64,000 nt of DNA from Paenirhodobacter enshiensis (GCF_000740785.1 NZ_JFZB01000014.1:104331-168330); one strand, 5' to 3'; shown: positions 50,878 to 60,281, counted from the first letter of the stretch. Notes: generated from the sequence alone by a model not told the origin. A program made the numbers and translations.

Positions 50878-52392
50878 TCAGCCAGCGGCGCCGACGGGCA
50901 GCCGAAAGCTCAATGCCTCGGCGAGATGCGGGGCGCGCACAGAAGCCGAACCCGCCAGATCGGCGATGGTGCGCGCGGTGCGCAGCACCCGGTGACAGCC
51001 GCGCGCGCTCAGCCCCAGACGCTCCGCCGCGCGACCGAGAAGCCCGCGCCCCTCGGCATCGAGGTCCACCACCTGATCGAGCGCGGCCCCCGGCACCTCG
51101 GCATTCGCCCGCCCCTCGCCGAGCGCGGCATAGCGCTGTGCCTGCCGTGCCCGAGCTGCGGCGACACGGGCCGCGACCGTGGCCGAATCCTCGCCCGCCG
51201 GCGCCTCGGCCAGATCGGCCCAGGGCACGGGCGGCACCTCGAAGCGCAGATCGAACCGATCAAGCAGCGGCCCCGAGATCCGTCCGAGATATTTCGCCCC
51301 GCAATCGGGTGCGCTGGAACAGGTGCGCTCCGCGTCCCCGGCATGACCGCAACGGCAGGGATTGGCCGCGGCGACCAGCTGGAAGCGGCTGGGATAGCTC
51401 ACATGCGAATTCGCCCGCGCCACGGTGACGGTGCCGGTCTCCAGCGGCTGGCGCAGCACTTCGAGAACGGCGCGCGGGAACTCCGGCAGCTCGTCGAGGA
51501 ACAGAACGCCATTGTGGGCGAGGCTGATCTCGCCCGGCAGCGCGCCGCGCCCCCCCCCCGCCATCGCCGCGACCGAGGCGGTGTGATGCGGCTCGCGAAA
51601 CGGCCGCGCGCGGGTGATCCCGCCCGGACCGAGCAGCCCTGCTACCGAATGGATCATCGAGGTTTCAAGGGCTTCGCGCGCCGTCGCCTCGGGCAGAAGG
51701 CCCGGCAGACGCGCCGCCAGCATCGACTTTCCCGCCCCCGGCGGACCGACCATCAGCAGATGATGCCCGCCCGCCGCCGCGATTTCCAGCGCCCGTTTCG
51801 CCCGCATCTGGCCGCGCACGTCACGAAGATCTCCGCCACTCGCAGGCGCGGCGACAAGGCCCGGGCGGATTTCCGGCAGTGGCATCCGGCCGCTCAGATG
51901 CGCGATCAGCGCATCGAGCGTCGCCCCCGCCGCCACCCGTGCCGCCGGCACCCATGCGGCCTCTGCCCCGCTTTCGGACGGACAGATCAGTTCGACCTCT
52001 GCCGCGGCCGCGGCCACCGCCGCAGGCAGCGCGCCCGCCACCGGCAATAGCCGCCCGTCGAGAGACAGCTCGCCCAACGACATCACCGCCTCCACCCGCT
52101 CGGGCGGCAGCACCCCGATCGCGGCCAGCAGGCACAACGCGATCGGCAGATCGAAATGCGAACCGATCTTCGGCAGATCGGCGGGCGAGAGGTTCACGGT
52201 GATGCGCTGCATCGGCAGCGCGACCCCAAGCGCACCGAGCGCCGAGCGCACCCGGTCGCGCGCCTCGTTCACCGCCTTGTCGGGCAGCCCGACGACCGCG
52301 AATCCCGGCAGCCCCGGCGAGAGCGCGCATTGAACTTCGACCAGGCGGGCCTCGGCGCCTTCGAAGGCAACGGTGAATGTGCGCGAGACCAT
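50878..52392 (-). CDS. YifB family Mg-chelatase-like AAA ATPase (ComM-like)
   Basis: AAA+ ATPase of 504 residues. An N-terminal Lon-protease-like fold (PGFAVVGLPDKAVNEARDRV, ITVNLSPADLPKIGSHFDLP) precedes the ATPase core with Walker A GPPGAGKSMLA and FLDELPEFPRAVLEVLRQPLE, a cysteine-rich zinc-like segment (CRCGHAGDAERTC) and a C-terminal Mg-chelatase domain (GCHRVLRTARTIADL). Vibrio ComM is a branch-migration helicase in natural transformation, so a DNA recombination role is likely. Confidence 0.9.
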   Translation of the reverse strand: MVSRTFTVAFEGAEARLVEVQCALSPGLPGFAVVGLPDKAVNEARDRVRSALGALGVALPMQRITVNLSPADLPKIGSHFDLPIALCLLAAIGVLPPERVEAVMSLGELSLDGRLLPVAGALPAAVAAAAAEVELICPSESGAEAAWVPAARVAAGATLDALIAHLSGRMPLPEIRPGLVAAPASGGDLRDVRGQMRAKRALEIAAAGGHHLLMVGPPGAGKSMLAARLPGLLPEATAREALETSMIHSVAGLLGPGGITRARPFREPHHTASVAAMAGGGRGALPGEISLAHNGVLFLDELPEFPRAVLEVLRQPLETGTVTVARANSHVSYPSRFQLVAAANPCRCGHAGDAERTCSSAPDCGAKYLGRISGPLLDRFDLRFEVPPVPWADLAEAPAGEDSATVAARVAAARARQAQRYAALGEGRANAEVPGAALDQVVDLDAEGRGLLGRAAERLGLSARGCHRVLRTARTIADLAGSASVRAPHLAEALSFRLPVGAAG

Positions 52393-52482
52393 GACGCCCC
52401 CCGGGCTGCAACAGGTTCCGAAGGCAAGGCTAGGCGCGGGATGGTTGACGAAAGGTTAACAGCCGGCTGCGCCCCGACCGGC

Positions 52483-53586
52483 TCAGCCGATCAGACGCAG
52501 CGCCTCCATCGCCATCATGCGCTCCTCGTTGGCGTCGATCACCAGCGTCTCGAACGTGCCCAAGGGGGCAAGGCGTTCGGCCACGCGCTCGCGGATCGGG
52601 GCGGCGTTCTCGCCGATGCCCCCGGTGAACACCAGCGCATCCACACCTCCGAGCGACACCGCCAGCCCCGCCGCGGCCTGCGCCACCCGCATACAGAAAT
52701 AGTCGAGAGCGAAACGCGAGGTCTCGCTGCCATCCGCCAGAAGCGCCGCGACATCGTTTGACTTGCCCGACAGACCGAGCAGCCCCGAACGGTTGTAAAG
52801 AAGGTCTTCGATCTTCGTCAGGCTCATGCCGAAGCTGCGCTTCAGCAGCAGGATCGCGCCCGGATCCACCGCGCCCGAGCGCGTGCCCATCGGCACCCCG
52901 TCGACCGCGGTCATGCCCATGGTGGTATCGACGCTGCGCCCGTCGTGAAGCGCGCACAGGCTCGCCCCGTTGCCCAGATGCGCCGCGATCACCCGCCCGC
53001 GGGCGAGATCGGGCCGGTCGGTTTCGAGCACATGCGCAAGCCACTGATAGCTCAGCCCGTGAAAGCCGTAACGGCGCACGCCCATCTCGTAAAGCTCGGG
53101 CGGCAGGGCGAAATGGGTGAACAGCGGGTCGCGCCCGGTATGGAAAGCGGTGTCGAAGCAGGCGACGTCCGGGATATGGCCGAGCAGCGCGTCCGAAGCC
53201 CGGATCGCCTCGAGCCCATGCGGCTGATGCAGTGGCGCATAAGGGATCAGCGCTTCGAGATCGGCCATCACCTCGGGGGTGACGAGGGTCGATTCCGTGT
53301 ATTTGGTGCCACCATGCACGATCCGGTGCGCGACCGCACCGATCTGCCAGTCGGCGCCATGCGCCATCACCCAGTCGAGCACCCCCTTCAGTGCCACCGC
53401 GTGATCCGCCCCCTCTGCGAGCGGGACAGGCACCTCTTCGGAGCCGGTCAGCCCCGCCTTCAGCGTGGCAGCACCGCCGATGCGGCTGACCGCACCCTTG
53501 GCCAGGCGCACCAGCCCGTCGCGCGAGAAGACCCGGAATTTCAGGCTCGACGAGCCCGCGTTCAGCGTCAGGATGACAGGCGTCAT
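52483..53586 (-). CDS. ackA: Acetate kinase
   Basis: Interconverts acetyl phosphate plus ADP with acetate plus ATP. The 367-residue ASKHA kinase has LTLNAGSSSLKFRVF at the N-terminus, HRIVHGG, CFDTAFHTGRD, YGFHGLSYQWLAHVL, HLGNGASLCAL and DALVFTGGIGENAAPIRE. It overlaps the phosphotransacetylase stop (ATGA), forming the acetate/acetyl-CoA pair. yifB follows 90 nt later on the same strand. Confidence 0.93.
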   Translation of the reverse strand: MTPVILTLNAGSSSLKFRVFSRDGLVRLAKGAVSRIGGAATLKAGLTGSEEVPVPLAEGADHAVALKGVLDWVMAHGADWQIGAVAHRIVHGGTKYTESTLVTPEVMADLEALIPYAPLHQPHGLEAIRASDALLGHIPDVACFDTAFHTGRDPLFTHFALPPELYEMGVRRYGFHGLSYQWLAHVLETDRPDLARGRVIAAHLGNGASLCALHDGRSVDTTMGMTAVDGVPMGTRSGAVDPGAILLLKRSFGMSLTKIEDLLYNRSGLLGLSGKSNDVAALLADGSETSRFALDYFCMRVAQAAAGLAVSLGGVDALVFTGGIGENAAPIRERVAERLAPLGTFETLVIDANEERMMAMEALRLIG

Positions 53587-54506
53587 TTCAGCGTCCCGCG
53601 GCGGCGGCCCTCGTCCATCAGCACGGCAAGCGCGCAAGACAGCAGCCGCGCCCGCACGCTGTCGGCGCGGCTGGTCAGGATCACCGGCACGCGTGCGCCC
53701 AGAACGATCCCCGCAGCATCCGCGCCGCCAAGAAAAATAAGCTGTTTTGCCAGCATGTTGCCGGCCTCGATATCGGGCACGACGAGAATGTCGGCCTGCC
53801 CCGCGACCGGCGAGACGATGCCCTTTTCCTGCGCCGCACGGGTGCTGACGGCGTTGTCGAAGGCGAGCGGACCGTCAAGCACAGCCTGTGCGATCTGGCC
53901 GCGGTCGGCCATCTTGCACAGAGCCGCCGCATCGAGCGTCGCCTGCATCTTCGGATTGACCGTCTCGACCGCAGCGAGAATGGCAACCCGGGGTAACGCC
54001 GGCCCCCACAGCACCCGCCACAGCCCGACGGCGTTGCGCACGATATCGGCCTTGCCGGTCAGGTCGGGGGCGATATTGACGGCCGCATCGGTGATCAGGA
54101 AGGGGCGCGGATAGTCCGGGGTCAGCATCATGAAGGCGTGGCTGATGCGCCGCTCGGTGCGCAACCCCGCCTCGGGGGCCACAACGGCCGCCAGAAGCTC
54201 GTCCGAATGCAGCGAGCCCTTCATGATCGCGCCGACCACGCCCGAGGCTGCCATCTCGGCCGCTTTCGCGGCAGCGGCGTGACTGTGCTCGGTGTCGACA
54301 ATCTCGTAATCCGATTCGCGCTCTCCGGCCTGAGCGAGGGCCGCACGGATCTTCGCCGCCGGGCCGATCAGCACCGGCGCGATGAGGTGCTGCTCCATCG
54401 CCTCGCGCACCGCCTCGAAGACGGTGTGCTGGACAGGGTGGACGACGGCGGTGCGCAACGGCGGAAGCTGTGCGCAGCGGCCGAGGAGTTCGCTGTAATG
54501 ATCCAT
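53583..54506 (-). CDS. Phosphate acetyl/butyryltransferase (Ptb/short Pta type)
   Basis: A 307-residue phosphotransacylase converting acyl-CoA and phosphate to acyl phosphate. Core segments are EAMEQHLIAPVLIGP, GAIMKGSLHSDELL, FLITDAAVNIAPDLTGKADIV, DGPLAFDNAVS and DILVVPDIEAGNMLAKQLIFLGGADAAG. It lacks the N-terminal domain of long Pta and the MaoC domain of some homologues. Coupling to ackA favours acetyl phosphate; butyryl activity cannot be excluded. GGAGG precedes the ATG at 54506. Confidence 0.88.
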   Translation of the reverse strand: MDHYSELLGRCAQLPPLRTAVVHPVQHTVFEAVREAMEQHLIAPVLIGPAAKIRAALAQAGERESDYEIVDTEHSHAAAAKAAEMAASGVVGAIMKGSLHSDELLAAVVAPEAGLRTERRISHAFMMLTPDYPRPFLITDAAVNIAPDLTGKADIVRNAVGLWRVLWGPALPRVAILAAVETVNPKMQATLDAAALCKMADRGQIAQAVLDGPLAFDNAVSTRAAQEKGIVSPVAGQADILVVPDIEAGNMLAKQLIFLGGADAAGIVLGARVPVILTSRADSVRARLLSCALAVLMDEGRRRGTLK

Positions 54507-54622
54507 GGGGGCCTCCGGATTCGGCTTCACCATAGGCGCACATCCCGCCCCGGACCATGCCCCTTCGGCGCGACATCGCGTGAGCAGATTCGGGAGCGGG
54601 ATCACCGGCGGAGAGCGCCGCC

Positions 54623-54670
54623 AGGGGGCGCTGCCCCCTGACCCCCGGGATATTTGCAGAAAGCCGAAAG
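54623..54670 (+). repeat. Intergenic repeat element, copy 4
   Basis: AGGGGGCGCTGCCCCCT hairpin, then directly ACCCCCGGGATATTT and a spacer ending AAAGCCGAAAG; the second hairpin of the other copies is missing. Unlike the other copies it lies between divergent genes, 78 nt before fliG, so it cannot be a terminator for either neighbour. Confidence 0.75.
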
Positions 54671-54747
54671 AGAAAAAGCGGCACCTGGAAACCGGACGTT
54701 AACCTGAGCCGGGGCAAGCTGCGGATCCGTGAGCGGCAGGAGGACCG

Positions 54748-55806
54748 ATGACCGTCATCGCACGGAAGGGCGCGGGAGAGCAGTTTTCGGTCGAGGGAAA
54801 CCTGCGGCCGATGCTGTCGCCCCGACAAAAGGCCGCGGTGATCGTGCGGCTGCTGGCCTCCGAAGGGGTGGAACTGCCCCTCGCGACGCTGAGCGACGAG
54901 ATCCAGACCTTGCTCGCCGGGCAGATGACGCAGATGCGCCCGGTCGACCGCGATACGCTGAACGAGATCGTCGAGGAGTTCTGCTCGGAGATCGAGCGGA
55001 TCGGTCTGACTTTCCCCGACAGTCTGGACAAGGCGCTGAGCCTGCTTGACGGCCATTTGTCGACCACGGCGGCGAGCCGGCTGAGGCGGATGGTGTCGAG
55101 CACCGGGCAAAGCGATCCGTGGGAGCGGATCGCCGAGCTGTCGGGGGCGACGCTCGCGGGGGTGCTGAGCGAGGAGAGTGTCGAGGTCGGGGCGGTAATG
55201 CTGTCGAAGCTGCCGATCGGACGGGCGGCGGAGCTTCTCGGCCAGGTGCCCGGCGAAAAGGCCCGTGCGCTGGCCTATGCGGTGTCCCTGACCGGCAACA
55301 TCGCGCCCGAAGTGGTGCTGCGGATCGGTGTCGTGCTGCTGCAACAGCTCGATGCGGTGCCCGCGCGCGCCTTCGAGGAGGGGCCGGTGGAACGGGTGGG
55401 CGCGATTCTCAACCAGTCGGCCTCGGCGGTGCGCGACAGCGTGCTCGAAGGGCTGGAGGAGCAGGACCGCGGCTTTGCCGATCAGGTGCGCAAGGCGATC
55501 TTCACCTTCGCACTGATCCCTCAGCGGATCGAGCCGAGAGACGTCCCGAAAATCCTGCGAGCGGTGGATCAGAGCGTTCTGATCACTGCGCTGGCCGCCG
55601 CCACGGCCCCGCCCGAGACCGGGGCGCGCGACTTCATTCTGGCGAATATCTCGCAGCGCATGGCCGAAAGCCTGCGCGAAGAGATGTCGCAACGCGAGAA
55701 GACCCGTCCGTCGGAGGCCGAGGCGGCTCAGAACGAGATCGTCACAGCGATCCGCGATCTGGAAGCGTCTGGCGAGATCCGCTTTGCCGCCGGAGACGAG
55801 GAATGA
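54748..55806 (+). CDS. fliG: Flagellar motor switch protein FliG (isolated gene)
   Basis: A 352-residue FliG-family protein of the flagellar C-ring. The N-domain starts LSPRQKAAVIVRLL; the C-terminal torque domain is well kept (FTFALIPQRIEPRDVPKIL, LITALAAATAPPETGARDFIL, NISQRMAESLREEM, EIVTAIRDLEASGEI). The middle-domain EHPQ motif that contacts FliM reads ESVE at about 143-146. No other flagellar gene is in the window. Repeat element copy 4 precedes it. GGAGGACCG lies before the ATG. Confidence 0.85.
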   Translation: MTVIARKGAGEQFSVEGNLRPMLSPRQKAAVIVRLLASEGVELPLATLSDEIQTLLAGQMTQMRPVDRDTLNEIVEEFCSEIERIGLTFPDSLDKALSLLDGHLSTTAASRLRRMVSSTGQSDPWERIAELSGATLAGVLSEESVEVGAVMLSKLPIGRAAELLGQVPGEKARALAYAVSLTGNIAPEVVLRIGVVLLQQLDAVPARAFEEGPVERVGAILNQSASAVRDSVLEGLEEQDRGFADQVRKAIFTFALIPQRIEPRDVPKILRAVDQSVLITALAAATAPPETGARDFILANISQRMAESLREEMSQREKTRPSEAEAAQNEIVTAIRDLEASGEIRFAAGDEE

Positions 55807-56147
55807 CCAGCCGGTTCAGGACGAGGCCACGGGCCGGTCTCGGGAAGCAGGCAGTCCGAATCGTGCCCTTTGCCCGCCGCCGGCACAGCTTTACCCTGCG
55901 TTTCGGTGACACGATGCCAATCCCTGCCCCATGTCCCGGACGGTTTTCACCGCCGGGGGCCGGCAGCGAAAAGCAGGCGCGGAACGACGCCGTTCGCCAA
56001 ACCTCGCCGATGTTATCGCAACCAGGCCATGTTTCCGCTATCACCCTGAGGAAGCGTGTTTTCCTGTGCTTCCGGCCGTGCTATCTGCTGCGCCGAAATC
56101 ATGGAGAGGCACAGGCCCCCCGGCCCGCGCCGCACAGGAGAGCGCAC
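55807..56147 (+). promoter_or_regulatory. Leader region upstream of gap, with inverted repeat
   Basis: 341-nt gap between fliG and the first gap gene. No convincing gene is present; an open frame running into gap has no family-like sequence. It holds an inverted repeat GGAAGC-N12-GCTTCC at 56050-56073, about 75 nt before the gap start, that could be an operator or a leader hairpin. GGAG lies 8 nt before the gap ATG. Confidence 0.4.
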
Positions 56148-57152
56148 ATGACCGTCACCATCGGCATCAACGGTTTCGGCCGCATCGGTCGCTGCACGCT
56201 GGCCCATATCGCCGAGGCCGCACGCACCGATGTCAAGGTCGTCAAGATCAACGCCACCGGCCCGATCGAAACCAACGCGCATCTGCTGAAATACGACTCG
56301 GTCCACGGCCGCTTCCCCGGAACCATCGCGGTCGAGGGCAATACGCTCGACCTCGGTCAGGGCCCGATCGAGGTGATGTCGACCTACAACCCCGACGATC
56401 TGGACTGGTCCGGCGTCGATGTGGTGATGGAATGCACCGGCAAGTTCACCGCGCGCGACAAGGCGGCGGTGCATCTGCAGCACGGGGCGAAGCGCGTTCT
56501 GGTCTCGGCTCCGGCGACGGGCGTGGACAAGACCGTGGTCTTCGGTGTCAACGACCACGAGCTGACGCCCGAACATCTGGTGGTGTCGAACGGTTCGTGC
56601 ACGACCAACTGTCTGGCGCCGCTCGCCAAGGTGCTGAATGACGCGATTGGCATCGAATCGGGCATCATGACCACGATCCACAGCTATACCGGCGACCAGC
56701 CGACGCTCGACCGCCGGCACAAGGATCTCTATCGCGCCCGCGCTGCGGCGCTGGCGATGATCCCGACCTCGACCGGCGCCGCCAAGGCCATCGGCGAGGT
56801 GCTGCCGGAACTGGCCGGACGCCTCGATGGCACCTCGCTGCGGGTGCCGACGCCGAATGTCTCGGCGGTCGATCTGACCTTCGTCGCCGCGAAATCGGTC
56901 ACCCGCGACGAGGTGAACGAGATCATGCGCGAAGCCGCGGCGGGCCCTCTGGGCGTGGTTCTGGGCTACGATCCGGAACCCAAGGTCTCGATCGACTTCA
57001 ACCACACCACCCAATCCTCGATTTTCGCGCCGGAGCAGACCAAGGTCACCGGCGGCCGTCTGGTGCGGGTGATGTCGTGGTATGATAACGAATGGGCGTT
57101 CTCCTGCCGCATGGCCGACGTGGCCGAGGCGATGGGCCGGCTGACGCGCTGA
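56148..57152 (+). CDS. gap: Glyceraldehyde-3-phosphate dehydrogenase, first copy
   Basis: Phosphorylating GAPDH of 334 residues with the N-terminal NGFGRIGR loop, catalytic [12 protein letters not shown] (Cys about 154), [11 protein letters not shown] and SWYDNEWAF. At the coenzyme-binding position where NAD-specific enzymes have Asp (VAIND) it has Ala (VKINATGP), and the later Leu-Pro pair is Arg-Arg (DRRHKDL), changes expected to favour NADP. GGAGA precedes the ATG at 56148. A second gap copy follows after a small membrane peptide. Confidence 0.93.
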   Translation: MTVTIGINGFGRIGRCTLAHIAEAARTDVKVVKINATGPIETNAHLLKYDSVHGRFPGTIAVEGNTLDLGQGPIEVMSTYNPDDLDWSGVDVVMECTGKFTARDKAAVHLQHGAKRVLVSAPATGVDKTVVFGVNDHELTPEHLVVSNGSCTTNCLAPLAKVLNDAIGIESGIMTTIHSYTGDQPTLDRRHKDLYRARAAALAMIPTSTGAAKAIGEVLPELAGRLDGTSLRVPTPNVSAVDLTFVAAKSVTRDEVNEIMREAAAGPLGVVLGYDPEPKVSIDFNHTTQSSIFAPEQTKVTGGRLVRVMSWYDNEWAFSCRMADVAEAMGRLTR

Positions 57153-57193
57153 TCCGACAGCCCGACAGGGCGGTGAACCTTGGGGGAGTGTCG

Positions 57194-57337
57194 ATGACCA
57201 ACCGCATTGCCCTGGGGCTCGCCGCTGTGATTGTGCTCGGCGCCGCCGCGGATGCTGTTTTCGACGGCGGCGAGGGGCTGTTATTCCTGGCTCAGAAAAC
57301 CTTCGATCTGATCAACTGGGTAGCGTTCTGGCGCTGA
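57194..57337 (+). CDS. 47-residue membrane peptide between the two gap genes
   Basis: Small protein with one helix (IALGLAAVIVLGAAADAVF), an acidic Gly turn (DGGEG) and an amphipathic ending FDLINWVAFWR. GGGGGAG lies 6 nt before the ATG at 57194, a strong translation signal, and the gene is 41 nt behind the first gap. The same arrangement is familiar in this order, which supports it being real. Function unknown. Confidence 0.65.
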   Translation: MTNRIALGLAAVIVLGAAADAVFDGGEGLLFLAQKTFDLINWVAFWR

Positions 57338-57400
57338 TTGTGCTGCACTCGGCCGTGCGGGTGCAGCGGGATGCGCCGGGCGATTCCAGGAGAGATGGCG

Positions 57401-58402
57401 ATGACGGTGAAGGTGGCAATCAACGGCTTCGGCCGGATCGGGCGCAACGTGCTGCGCGCGATCGTCGAATCGGGGCGCGAAGATATCGAGGTTGTGGCGA
57501 TCAACGACCTCGGGCCGGTCGAAACCAACGCGCATCTGCTGCGCTTCGATTCGGTGCATGGCCGCTTCCCGCATGAGGTCACCACGGGCGAAGACTGGAT
57601 CGACGCAGGCCGCGGGCCGATCAAGGTGACCGCGCTGCGCAATCCCGCCGAACTGCCCTGGGTGGGGGTGGATGTCGCGCTCGAATGCACCGGGATCTTC
57701 ACGTCGAAAGAGAAGTGCCTGCCCCATCTGGCAAGCGGAGCGAAACGCGTGCTGATTTCGGCCCCGGGCGAGGGCGCGGACAAGACCGTGGTGTTCGGCG
57801 TCAACGATTCCGTCCTGACCAGCGCCGATATCGTGGTCTCGAACGCGTCGTGCACCACCAATTGTCTCGCGCCGGTCGCCAAGGTGCTGAACGATTCGAT
57901 TGGCATCGTGAAAGGGTTCATGACCACGATCCACAGCTACACCGGCGATCAGCCGACGCTCGACACGCTGCACAAGGATCTTTATCGCACCCGCGCCGCG
58001 GCGCTGAGCATGATCCCCACCAAGACCGGCGCGGCCAAGGCCGTCGGGCTGGTCCTGCCCGAGCTGAACGGCAAGCTCGACGGTGTGGCGATCCGGGTGC
58101 CGACGCCCAATGTCTCGGTCGTCGATCTGACGTTCGAAGCCTCCCGACCGACGACCGTCGAAGAGGTCAACGAAGCGATCCGCGCCGCTGCCGACGGGCC
58201 GATGAAGGGTATCCTCGGCTATACCAAGTGGAAGAACGTCTCGATGGACTTCAACCACGACAGCCATTCCTCGGTCTTCCACATGGATCAGACCCGGGTG
58301 CTGGACGGCACGATGGTGCGCATCCTGTCGTGGTATGACAACGAATGGGGCTTCTCGGAGCGGATGATCGACACCGCGCTCGCGATGGGCAAGCTGATCT
58401 GA
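57401..58402 (+). CDS. gap: Glyceraldehyde-3-phosphate dehydrogenase, second copy
   Basis: Second GAPDH, 333 residues: [13 protein letters not shown], catalytic [33 protein letters not shown]. It keeps the NAD-type Asp (VAINDLGP), unlike the first copy, so the two probably differ in coenzyme and in glycolytic versus gluconeogenic or Calvin-type use. CCAGGAGAG precedes the ATG at 57401. Confidence 0.93.
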   Translation: MTVKVAINGFGRIGRNVLRAIVESGREDIEVVAINDLGPVETNAHLLRFDSVHGRFPHEVTTGEDWIDAGRGPIKVTALRNPAELPWVGVDVALECTGIFTSKEKCLPHLASGAKRVLISAPGEGADKTVVFGVNDSVLTSADIVVSNASCTTNCLAPVAKVLNDSIGIVKGFMTTIHSYTGDQPTLDTLHKDLYRTRAAALSMIPTKTGAAKAVGLVLPELNGKLDGVAIRVPTPNVSVVDLTFEASRPTTVEEVNEAIRAAADGPMKGILGYTKWKNVSMDFNHDSHSSVFHMDQTRVLDGTMVRILSWYDNEWGFSERMIDTALAMGKLI

Positions 58403-58438
58403 TCCGGGGGGCGGGGCCTTTGCGCCCTGCCCTTCCCT

Positions 58439-58936
58439 TCAGCGCTTCCCCAGTTTTTTCAAAAGCTTGTCCTCGACCAGAGGGGTGACGAATTTCGACA
58501 CGTCGCCATCGAGCCGGGCGATTTCCTTGACCAGCTTCGAGGCGATCGCCTGCCGGCGGGCATCGGCCATCAGGAACACCGTCTCGATCTGGGCATTCAG
58601 CGAGCGGTTCATCCCCACCATCTGGAATTCGTATTCGAAATCGGCGACGGCGCGCAATCCGCGCACGATCACGTTCGCCTGCACGTCCTGCGCGCAATGG
58701 ATCAGCAGGTTCTCGAACGGATGGACGACGATCTCGGTGCCGAGACGCCGGGTCAGCCCGGCGCATTCCGCTTCGAGCATCCCCACCCGCTCGTCCAGCG
58801 AGAACAGCGGCCCCTTGTCGCGGTTGATCGCCACCCCGATCACCAGACGGTCCACGAGGGCCGCCGCGCGCTCGATGATGTCGAGATGACCGAGCGTGAC
58901 CGGATCGAACGTGCCGGGATAAAGGCCGATGCGCAT
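58439..58936 (-). CDS. coaD: Phosphopantetheine adenylyltransferase
   Basis: Transfers AMP to 4'-phosphopantetheine, the penultimate step of coenzyme A synthesis. The 165-residue nucleotidyltransferase has YPGTFDPVTLGHLDII (HxGH-type motif) at the N-terminus, NVIVRGLRAVADFEYEFQM and the C-terminal SKLVKEIARLDGDVSKFV. GGGAGGACC precedes the ATG at 58936. Convergent with the second gap gene. Confidence 0.95.
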   Translation of the reverse strand: MRIGLYPGTFDPVTLGHLDIIERAAALVDRLVIGVAINRDKGPLFSLDERVGMLEAECAGLTRRLGTEIVVHPFENLLIHCAQDVQANVIVRGLRAVADFEYEFQMVGMNRSLNAQIETVFLMADARRQAIASKLVKEIARLDGDVSKFVTPLVEDKLLKKLGKR

Positions 58937-59154
58937 GGAGGTCCTCCCTGGACACGTTGTGCGATAATTCGGTCGCACGAGAACAGCAATCCCGAGGCCT
59001 TTGCAACCCCGTTCGCCGCGAAGAACGCGGCGAAACGCAGCAAGCCCGCCCCGGTCGCCACCGCTTTGGGATTGCACGACGACACGACGGGCGGCACGGT
59101 AGGGGCCGGAGCGCGGCCAGGTGGCCGTGCCGTCCACAGTTCGGGAGGGGACCG

Positions 59155-60192
59155 TTGACAGAAACGATGATCGCACGCAAGGAGGGCCGGGCCGGCAGGC
59201 TGACCCTCAACCGTCCGAAGGCGCTGAACGCACTCGACCACGAGATGGCGCAGACGCTGGAGGCGGCACTCGATGCCTGGCGCGACGATCCGGAGGTCGA
59301 TCTGATCCTGATCGATGCCGAAGGCAGCCGTGCCTTCTGTGCGGGCGGCGACATCGCTGCGGTCTATCATGCCGGAAAGGCCGGGGATTTCGCCGCCGGG
59401 GGGGCCTACTGGCGCGACGAATACCGGATGAATGCCAAGATCAAGGAATACCCGAAGCCGGTGATCGCCTTCATGCAGGGCTTCGTGATGGGCGGAGGCG
59501 TGGGCCTCGGGGGGCACGGCTCGCACCGGGTGATCGGTGAGACCACTCAGGTCGCCATGCCCGAAACCGGAATCGGGCTGGTGCCGGACGTCGGCGGCTC
59601 TTTGGTGCTGGCGCTGTCTCCCGGGCGGATCGGCGAATATCTCGGGGTAACCGGATCGCGCATCAACGCAGCCGATGCGATCTATGCGGGATTCGCCGAT
59701 TTGTTCATCCCGGAGGCGAACTGGCCCGCGCTGAAGGCGAAGCTGGCCGAGACCGGCGACCCCGGAGTGCTGCCCACCGGGCTGATGCCGCCCGAGCCCG
59801 GCCGCCTTGCGGCGCTGCGCCCCGAGATCGACGCGGCCTTCTCGGGCGCGGATGTCCGCGAAATCGTGGAACGCCTGCGGGCGATGGACAGCGATTTCGC
59901 CCGCGAGACGCTGGACGTGATCTTGCAGAAATCCGCCCTGTCCGAGCAGGCGACGCTGCGTCTGGTGCGGATGACCCGTGCCACTCCGACAATCCGCGAC
60001 GCGCTGTCGAACGAGTTCCGCTTCACGCTGCGCGCGGCCGAGCACAGCGATTTCCTCGAAGGCGTGCGCGCCCAGATCATCGACAAGGACCGCACCCCAC
60101 GCTGGCGCTGGAGCCTCGCGACACTGCCGCCCGACCTGGTCGACGCCATGCTCGCCCCGGTGCCCGCAGAGTGGCGGATCGACTTCGCCTGA
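59155..60192 (+). CDS. 3-hydroxyisobutyryl-CoA hydrolase (enoyl-CoA hydratase family)
   Basis: Crotonase-fold hydrolase of about 345 residues, acting in valine breakdown. The hallmarks are LNRPKALNALDHEMAQ, SRAFCAGGDIAAVYH, FMQGFVMGGGVGLGGHGSHR and VAMPETGIGLVPDVGGS, which distinguish the hydrolase from ordinary hydratases. I prefer the TTG at 59155 because GGAGGGG sits about 5 nt before it; the ATG at 59167 is four codons in and would be 16 nt from that site. Divergent from coaD. Confidence 0.87.
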   Translation: MTETMIARKEGRAGRLTLNRPKALNALDHEMAQTLEAALDAWRDDPEVDLILIDAEGSRAFCAGGDIAAVYHAGKAGDFAAGGAYWRDEYRMNAKIKEYPKPVIAFMQGFVMGGGVGLGGHGSHRVIGETTQVAMPETGIGLVPDVGGSLVLALSPGRIGEYLGVTGSRINAADAIYAGFADLFIPEANWPALKAKLAETGDPGVLPTGLMPPEPGRLAALRPEIDAAFSGADVREIVERLRAMDSDFARETLDVILQKSALSEQATLRLVRMTRATPTIRDALSNEFRFTLRAAEHSDFLEGVRAQIIDKDRTPRWRWSLATLPPDLVDAMLAPVPAEWRIDFA

Positions 60193-60281
60193 ACCGGCTG
60201 CCGCCGGAAGGCCATGCCGCCGGCGCGACGGAACCGTCGCTCCGGCGCGTTACATGACCGCAATCCGAACAGGAGAAGGAC

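Noticed and set aside
55803..56147. Open frame overlapping the fliG stop (ATGA) and running in frame into gap
   Set aside because: Looked like a fliH-like coupled gene or a GAPDH extension, but the sequence is basic, low in hydrophobic pattern and unlike either; gap has its own ribosome binding site.
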